Assembly (NCBI GenBank): GCA_003452935.1 | Contig: DMMY01000012.1 | Location: forward strand, 188,169 to 252,168 | From: Elusimicrobiota bacterium | GTDB taxonomy: Bacteria; Elusimicrobiota; Elusimicrobia; UBA1565; UBA9628 | Length of the DNA stretch: 64,000 nt | Direction: 5' to 3' | Shown here: positions 60,078 through 64,000 of the stretch, one piece after another | How positions within the stretch are numbered: the first letter of the stretch is position 1 | How the letters are laid out: the number at the start of each line of letters is the position of its first letter | Notes under the pieces: generated by a model | Database searches by the model: none | What the model saw: only the letters and a program-made list of their open reading frames with translations | Told to the model about the DNA's origin: nothing | Translations under genes and position numbers: made by a program

Positions 60078-60650
60078 CTATTTGGACAGCGGAGGACTTT
60101 TTTCTTTTCCGGCCGGGGCGGAACGGGTCTTGGCTTTGGGCGTGGTATTGCGGTCGGCGGCGGCTTTCCGAGGCTTATTGAACGGAGTGAGGTTCGACCC
60201 TAGGCGGCGACCAGTACCAGCCTGCTCAAGAGCGCCGCGCACCGCATCAACAACGGGGTCCATAAGCGTGACGGGCCGCTCGATGATGGTTCCCGGAGCC
60301 GATTTCCTCCGGCAACGCTGGACGCCCATCCCCAAGCCCATCCCCTTCTGAATGAAGGCTGCCCGCATATCCTGGGGCCCTTTCTCCGGGTGGACGACGC
60401 CTTGTTCGCATTCCAGATCGTCTGCCTCCGTCGCGGGCGCCTGCTGCGGCCCGCCCGAGCCAGCGCCCGGCTTGGTCCGGCCGGCGTCGGATTCTGGGGC
60501 GGGCTGCCGCCAGCTAAAAGGGGTTAAGGGCAGCCTCGGGCTGTTGTCCGAGTTCCTGGCGTTCTCGGCCCCGGCCGCCCACGCGGCCAGCGAAAAAACG
60601 AGAATGACCATTCCTCCGGAAGCGACTTTCATTTTGATTGCCCAACTCAT
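60078..60650 (-). CDS. Small secreted low-complexity protein
   Basis: Protein of 190 residues with a signal peptide (MVILVFSLAAWAAGA; start ATG 60650, alternative ATG 60632). The mature part is rich in Pro, Gly, Arg and Lys, with two cysteines (LECEQG, QRCRRK) and a short ordered-looking segment (TLMDPVVDAVRGALEQAG). No family is recognised. It is 113 bp upstream of the caspase-like gene on the same strand and probably co-transcribed, so it may be a partner or inhibitor, but that is only positional. It lies next to the tRNA-Gly fragment. Confidence 0.6.
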   Translation of the reverse strand: MSWAIKMKVASGGMVILVFSLAAWAAGAENARNSDNSPRLPLTPFSWRQPAPESDAGRTKPGAGSGGPQQAPATEADDLECEQGVVHPEKGPQDMRAAFIQKGMGLGMGVQRCRRKSAPGTIIERPVTLMDPVVDAVRGALEQAGTGRRLGSNLTPFNKPRKAAADRNTTPKAKTRSAPAGKEKSPPLSK

Positions 60651-60657
60651 TAATCGA

Positions 60658-60666
60658 ATTGTAGCA
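60658..60666 (-). promoter_or_regulatory. Extended -10 promoter, leaderless, for the 60078-60650 gene
   Basis: On the - strand, TGCTACAAT (60666-60658): an extended -10 with TG one base before TACAAT. The -35 is poor, as usual for extended -10 promoters. ATG 60650 lies 7 nt downstream of the box. Confidence 0.55.
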
Positions 60667-60735
60667 GGGGTTTGTTGTGGACTCATTGCCGGATGGTAAA
60701 GAGAGGGTTACTGGGCGAGCTATTATTAGTCAAAA

Positions 60736-60781
60736 TGGAGCGGGCGATGGGAATCGACCCCACGTCTAGAGCTTGGGAAGC
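60736..60781 (-). other. 3' fragment of tRNA-Gly (CCC), probable attachment site
   Basis: On the - strand this 46-bp stretch reads as the 3' half of a tRNA-Gly: anticodon loop TTCCCAA with GCTCT, T arm GTGGG-GTCGATT-CCCAT, acceptor CGCCCGC, and encoded TCCA. The 5' half is missing: bases beyond 60781 do not pair with it. T54 is G, so the piece is slightly decayed. Integrases that use tRNA 3' ends leave exactly such a copy at one element edge. On this orientation the element should lie to the right, with the intact tRNA-Gly at its far end. Confidence 0.8.
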
Positions 60782-61036
60782 GCGGATTCCTGAGAGGACC
60801 TGGCCCTCGTCGAGAACGTGATTCTTTTTTCCTTCTCCCGCATCTAAAGCTACCGACATTGTGAGGCGTTCGGCCCGTCTAAAACTACTGGGAGAATTAT
60901 AGCGGAATAGCACAGCGATCAACAAGGCCACGGACTTATCGGGATTGAAACGGATGGCCTGTGAAACCCCAGAGGCCCCCCTCCTGAGGAGTAGGTTCAC
61001 TTTCCGGCGACTCAGACCAACGCGATGGCGACTTTG

Positions 61037-61042
61037 TATAAT
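61037..61042 (+). promoter_or_regulatory. -10 box TATAAT of the TIR gene, leaderless
   Basis: Perfect TATAAT with 8 nt to the ATG at 61051; no recognisable -35 box. It may need an activator, or the -35 may be poor. Confidence 0.5.
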
Positions 61043-61050
61043 TGGCTCAC

Positions 61051-62427
61051 ATGGCCAAAAAACCTCAGATGCAGCCTCCGACGCCACCGTCGATACCCCC
61101 GGCCCAGGCCGTGCCCCTGCTCGAAGAGCAGCGTGAGCGGTTGAGGCAAATTTCCAATAAGCGCCCATTTGATGAGCGGGAACATGGTGCGTGGGAAAAT
61201 TTCATTCACGCGCTCCTCATCAAGAGCTTCGGCTCTGAATCCAAAAATATCCATGACGTGATCTATGCAGATGGAGGGCCGTTGCGCATGGGTATGTCTG
61301 ATCGTGAAATTGAGCAAAACCACATCAACAAAACCGCCAACCAAATTGCCATCCTAGGAAGCTGCATCGAACAACTGAAGATGGAGACCCGGCTCCAGCA
61401 AGCTGCCAATAAGCCCCTGGATGCTGACCGGGGTAGCTTGCTCGAAGACATCTTTGTGAAGTTCGCGAACGAGGCTGATCTCGTTGTCGCCGACCAATTC
61501 GAGATCGACCATCAGGATAAGATCGAAGCCCTTGATTCCCTGCTTCGTGACGGGACCCTGACGCATACGGATGGTAAAATCGAGTTTTCATTACGAAGCT
61601 ACGTCGATAGCAAGTTCTGGGCCAAGGATGAGGCGTTAATAAACCAGTTGCTGCCCATCATGAAGGAAATGTATTCGGAGAAAAAGACTGGCCTGCATGA
61701 GGTCGCTGACTTTATCGCCAGGATTGAGAGGACGGGGCTTATCGTAAAACCCATCAACATTCAGCGTGTTCTTCAAATTATTCGACGGGTCGGCCTCCTC
61801 AACGGTTACAACCAGATTGTGGAAAATGGAATCCAGCGAATAAAGAGTTTTGGGGTCTCGCCGATGATCTTACGGCCCAAGACCATAGCAGAACAGCTTG
61901 CACACTACTTGGTTGCTAGAACGACCATCTCCTCGGCTAGGACCTTCTCTGCTGGAGGCACCGCTGCCCCGACGACCAAAGACAACAGGAAGGTTTTTAT
62001 TGTTCATGGGCATAATGATAAATTGCGCGGAGACGTGGCGCGTCTGATCATGACGCTAGGCTTGGAGCCGATAATTCTGCACGAAAAAGCCAACCAGGGT
62101 CAAACCTTGATGGAAAAGTTCCTCAAGCACTCTGACGTGGGTTTCGCCATGATCGTGATGACCGCCGATGATACTGGCAAGGCGAAAACCGAGGATACCC
62201 CCCGGCCACGGGCGCGTCAGAACGTGGTATTCGAGTGGGGATTCTTCGTCGGCAAACTTGGGCGGGACCGTGTCTGCGCGCTTTATGAGCAGGGCATCGA
62301 ACTCCCCTCCGACCTTCAGGGCATCGTCTACATCCCACTTGATGTCGGGGGCCATTGGCGGTTCGGTCTAATTAAAGAACTCAAGGCGGCGGGTTATGCC
62401 GTGGACGCCAATAAGCTCCTGGAGTAA
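61051..62427 (+). CDS. CAP12/Pycsar-type TIR-like domain protein, probable defence effector
   Basis: Protein of 458 residues. The C-terminal domain (about 312-455) matches the TIR-like nucleotide-binding family used by CBASS CAP12 and Pycsar effectors: KVFIVHGHND, TLGLEPIILHEKANQGQTLMEKF, ARQNVVFEWGFFVGKLGRDRV and LDVGGHWRFGL. The N-terminal ~300 residues are mainly helical with no known sensor domain. Members act as NADases when triggered, but this one is not paired with a cyclase in view, so a direct or partner-controlled trigger is possible. ATG 61051 is preferred over TTG 61042, which overlaps the -10 box. The next gene begins 6 nt after its stop. Confidence 0.8.
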   Translation: MAKKPQMQPPTPPSIPPAQAVPLLEEQRERLRQISNKRPFDEREHGAWENFIHALLIKSFGSESKNIHDVIYADGGPLRMGMSDREIEQNHINKTANQIAILGSCIEQLKMETRLQQAANKPLDADRGSLLEDIFVKFANEADLVVADQFEIDHQDKIEALDSLLRDGTLTHTDGKIEFSLRSYVDSKFWAKDEALINQLLPIMKEMYSEKKTGLHEVADFIARIERTGLIVKPINIQRVLQIIRRVGLLNGYNQIVENGIQRIKSFGVSPMILRPKTIAEQLAHYLVARTTISSARTFSAGGTAAPTTKDNRKVFIVHGHNDKLRGDVARLIMTLGLEPIILHEKANQGQTLMEKFLKHSDVGFAMIVMTADDTGKAKTEDTPRPRARQNVVFEWGFFVGKLGRDRVCALYEQGIELPSDLQGIVYIPLDVGGHWRFGLIKELKAAGYAVDANKLLE

Positions 62428-62433
62428 TCGCGC

Positions 62434-63195
62434 ATGGCAAGAGGTAACGGTAACGAGCAGAATCGTGGTGTTAACATGGAGTCCTCTGAACTGCGGCAAA
62501 AGCTGATCGCCGCCTGCTCTTCCCCCGAGTTTGTCCTCCCTCCTGGCGAGGTCGTGATCCAGGAGCCTTATATCCCGCATCTGCCCAAGGTATGGAAGAA
62601 CGGGACCTTGGTCTTGGCAGAGTCACAAAACCTCGGCGTCGGTAACGAGGACTATGTTCAGGAGTTGCGTGCGATGACCCCGGTGCAGCGCTTCCTTCGG
62701 CTGCAAGATGCTCATCGTGTCCGCGTCCAGCCCTGGGACGATGGAACGTTGAAGCTCGCGGTGGCCGCAGTCTGGGGATCGCCTGAGGTCGATCGGGTGG
62801 CTGTTTCCAACGCGGTGCCCTGGTCGCAGCGGGGGCCAGATGGATCGCTGAAGAGCCCTTCCTGGCGCCTTCAGGAAAAGGCTAGGGGGTTTTGGCGGGG
62901 GCTGCTAGACATCCTGAGGCCCGCGCGGATCGTCACGACCGGCGCTATCTCCTACGGGGTCATGTCGGGATTCAACGAGTTTGATGTCCTGAGGTGGCCG
63001 TCGGCGTCATCCCGGGCATTGGCGCCCTTGGCCGGAGCCTATGACGAGGGAAAGTTGTTGTCCCGGTTCCCTGAGGTGGCCGAGGCCATCGGGCGGCATC
63101 CCGAATGGGTGTCGAAATCACGGAAGCATAAGGTTCTCTTCTGTTCCTTAGCGATGACCCAGGTTGGGAGGAGTCTCGATGTCCATCGGACTTGA
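62434..63195 (+). CDS. Uracil-DNA-glycosylase-like protein, TIR partner
   Basis: Protein of 253 residues, not firmly identified. Three segments look like the UDG superfamily fold: LVLAESQNLGVGNED (motif A position), VAVSNAVPWSQ (strand with the conserved Asn and aromatic), and LRPARIVTTGAISYGVM (strand after the fourth helix). The classical HP(S/T) loop is not visible; the C-terminus (VLFCSLAMTQVGRS) may take its place. GGAG lies 9 nt before ATG 62434; ATG 62476 is a weaker choice. The 6-nt spacing to the TIR gene means they work from one transcript, perhaps as sensor and effector. Confidence 0.5.
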   Translation: MARGNGNEQNRGVNMESSELRQKLIAACSSPEFVLPPGEVVIQEPYIPHLPKVWKNGTLVLAESQNLGVGNEDYVQELRAMTPVQRFLRLQDAHRVRVQPWDDGTLKLAVAAVWGSPEVDRVAVSNAVPWSQRGPDGSLKSPSWRLQEKARGFWRGLLDILRPARIVTTGAISYGVMSGFNEFDVLRWPSASSRALAPLAGAYDEGKLLSRFPEVAEAIGRHPEWVSKSRKHKVLFCSLAMTQVGRSLDVHRT

Positions 63196-63229
63196 TATCG
63201 ACTCAGAAGTGTAGGGCAAAGTGAGGGAC

Positions 63230-63266
63230 AGGGAGCGTCCACATAAAGACGCTCCCTGCGTGTTTT
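63230..63266 (+). terminator. Rho-independent terminator of the TIR operon
   Basis: GGGAGCGTC (63231-63239) pairs with GACGCTCCC (63248-63256), 9 bp, followed by TGCGTGTTTT. It lies 35 bp past the stop of the UDG-like gene. Confidence 0.85.
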
Positions 63267-63323
63267 ACAATGGGCACGGAGCGTCCGGTAGGTAGCCCAC
63301 GGGGGACCCACCTGCAATAACTT

Positions 63324-63716
63324 TTATCCCTGGGTGCGGATAATGCCGAACACCTTGCGCGGCCTGCCGCGTCCACGGCCCAGCGGGCGCTGGCGTTCAA
63401 TTAGCGCAGCGATATCCGTCTCTCGGAACATAAGGACGCGCCCCAGCGTTCTTGGATGTAAGCCGAACTTGCGCCAACGACGGCTGAGCCAGTAGTAGCT
63501 GTGGCCCAAACGCTTCGCTGCGGTGCTGAGGGTGATCCAGCCCGGCTGAAGGCCGTCTTGGCGGTCCTCAGTTTTATCTTTCATTAAGGTCAGTTCGATG
63601 AGGTAGCCCTCGTGAACTACGAGCTTATAGCTCTTACGGTCCCGGGTGTTGAGGAGTGTTCCTACAACGGATGCAATGTCGGCTATGGCGGTTGGCGCGG
63701 GCGGATCGTTGATCAT
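63324..63716 (-). CDS. HTH DNA-binding protein with AT-hook-like tail
   Basis: Protein of 130 residues. After about 70 residues of mixed strands, an excisionase/MerR-type HTH is seen (WITLSTAAKRLGHSYYWLSRR, then LGRVLMFRETDIAALIERQ), and the tail has an AT-hook core (GRGRGRPRKV). Such proteins are common on integrative elements as excision or control factors. ATG 63716 with AAGG 7 nt upstream; convergent with the TIR operon and its terminator. It could regulate the operon or island excision. Confidence 0.65.
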   Translation of the reverse strand: MINDPPAPTAIADIASVVGTLLNTRDRKSYKLVVHEGYLIELTLMKDKTEDRQDGLQPGWITLSTAAKRLGHSYYWLSRRWRKFGLHPRTLGRVLMFRETDIAALIERQRPLGRGRGRPRKVFGIIRTQG

Positions 63717-64000
63717 AAGGGACCTTCATGCTCCTTTTGTAGGCGAAGACTACAACTCTTCGTTTTTCATCGTCAACACCGCTCTGAGACACATGATAGG
63801 CGCTTCAGGGTTGCGGCAAGCATCATCGTAGGGTTTACTTCGCAGACCTCGCCTCTTGCTGGTGAAGGCGTCGAAGCCTAAAGCCCCGAGAATGTATCTC
63901 TACATCCTGCCACTATCGACAGAACACCTGAAGCGCAATCGCAGTTTTGGTCTCTCCATCGACAGGAGGTCCCGGAAGTGTTGCGTCCCACCGATTCGAC
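63717..64000. other. Unassigned DNA at the window end
   Basis: No convincing gene in the last 284 bp: short + strand frames up to 89 codons run antisense to the HTH gene and show no motif. A - strand frame open to the window edge ends near 63879 but has no recognisable residues. Nothing else is visible. Confidence 0.4.

Larger units (their letters stand above)
60782..64000. mobile_element. Left part of a probable tRNA-Gly-integrated genomic island
   Basis: From the tRNA fragment to the window end the DNA is visibly less GC-rich than the rest, with mixed codon use and no core genes. It carries a TIR effector-like gene, a partner, and an HTH protein. 60782-61050 holds no gene apart from the TIR promoter; nothing else is visible in it. 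No integrase gene is seen in the part shown, so the right border is unknown. Confidence 0.55.

Noticed and set aside
60937..60952. GGGATTGAAAC, like the 3' end of some CRISPR repeats
   Set aside because: Occurs once, with no second copy at spacer distance and no cas genes in view.
63612..63881. 89-codon + strand frame at the right end
   Set aside because: Mostly antisense to the HTH gene and without motifs; no ribosome-binding site.

Overview
The window is GC-rich, gene-dense bacterial chromosome from a Gram-negative-type cell. Outer-membrane barrels, KdsC, an ArnT-like glycosyltransferase and a BamA-type barrel protein imply an LPS-bearing outer membrane. The gene set (ftsA-ftsZ-pilT, MoxR/Bat cluster, long Ala/Pro/Ser-rich secreted regions, membrane-fused spermidine-synthase-like proteins) suggests Elusimicrobiota. 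That lineage is an inference from protein style and gene order; no search was run.

Layout. 1-14162 (+): ftsA (partial), ftsZ, pilT, deoxynucleoside kinase, a hisC-like aminotransferase lacking its PLP lysine, cmk, plsC, rpsA, a TPR protein, a secreted metallopeptidase/beta-propeller/outer-membrane-barrel fusion, lysA, a methyltransferase and a small membrane protein. 14163-16470: a gene-poor, partly AT-rich patch with a degenerate ~115-bp repeat, a 24-bp palindrome, a winged-helix-like gene and a truncated ORF6N gene. 16470-32065 (-): two porin-like genes (one with a long structured leader), a TPR protein, three tRNAs (Arg, Pro, Pro), apt, a sigma-70 factor, acylphosphatase, MerR, HU, bifunctional nuclease, plsY, hflX, miaA, PilZ, miaB and two membrane aminopropyltransferase-like proteins. 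32189-32581 (+): a small secreted protein. 32584-42411 (-): a ten-gene Bat/MoxR operon with two HEAT-repeat proteins and an ACT protein. 42436-57689: envelope and sugar-phosphate genes (MFS fusion, RDD, ArnT-like, coiled coil, CBM48-like membrane protein, kdsC, transaldolase-phosphoglucose isomerase fusion, rpiB, BadF-type kinase, SpoIID-TPR). 57839-60650: a receiver-histidine kinase protein with a damaged ATP site, a secreted protein with caspase-like His and Cys motifs, and a small secreted protein. 60736 to the end: a 3' fragment of tRNA-Gly(CCC), which looks like an attachment site, then less GC-rich DNA with a CAP12-type TIR gene, a partner with a uracil-DNA-glycosylase-like look, and an HTH/AT-hook protein.

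How it works together. The + strand block couples division, nucleotide supply, lipid synthesis and ribosomal protein S1. The central - block carries translation-fidelity and tRNA-modification functions (HflX, MiaA, MiaB, tRNAs). The Bat block is a MoxR-VWA envelope complex. The right end is most simply read as a tRNA-integrated defence island continuing past the window.

A recurring pattern is the sigma-70-type promoter whose -10 box lies 6-10 nt before a start codon with no Shine-Dalgarno sequence, at eight or nine loci. Internal operon genes mostly have good Shine-Dalgarno sequences. This suggests that leaderless mRNAs are common here, including on a short leader ORF coupled to the SpoIID gene.
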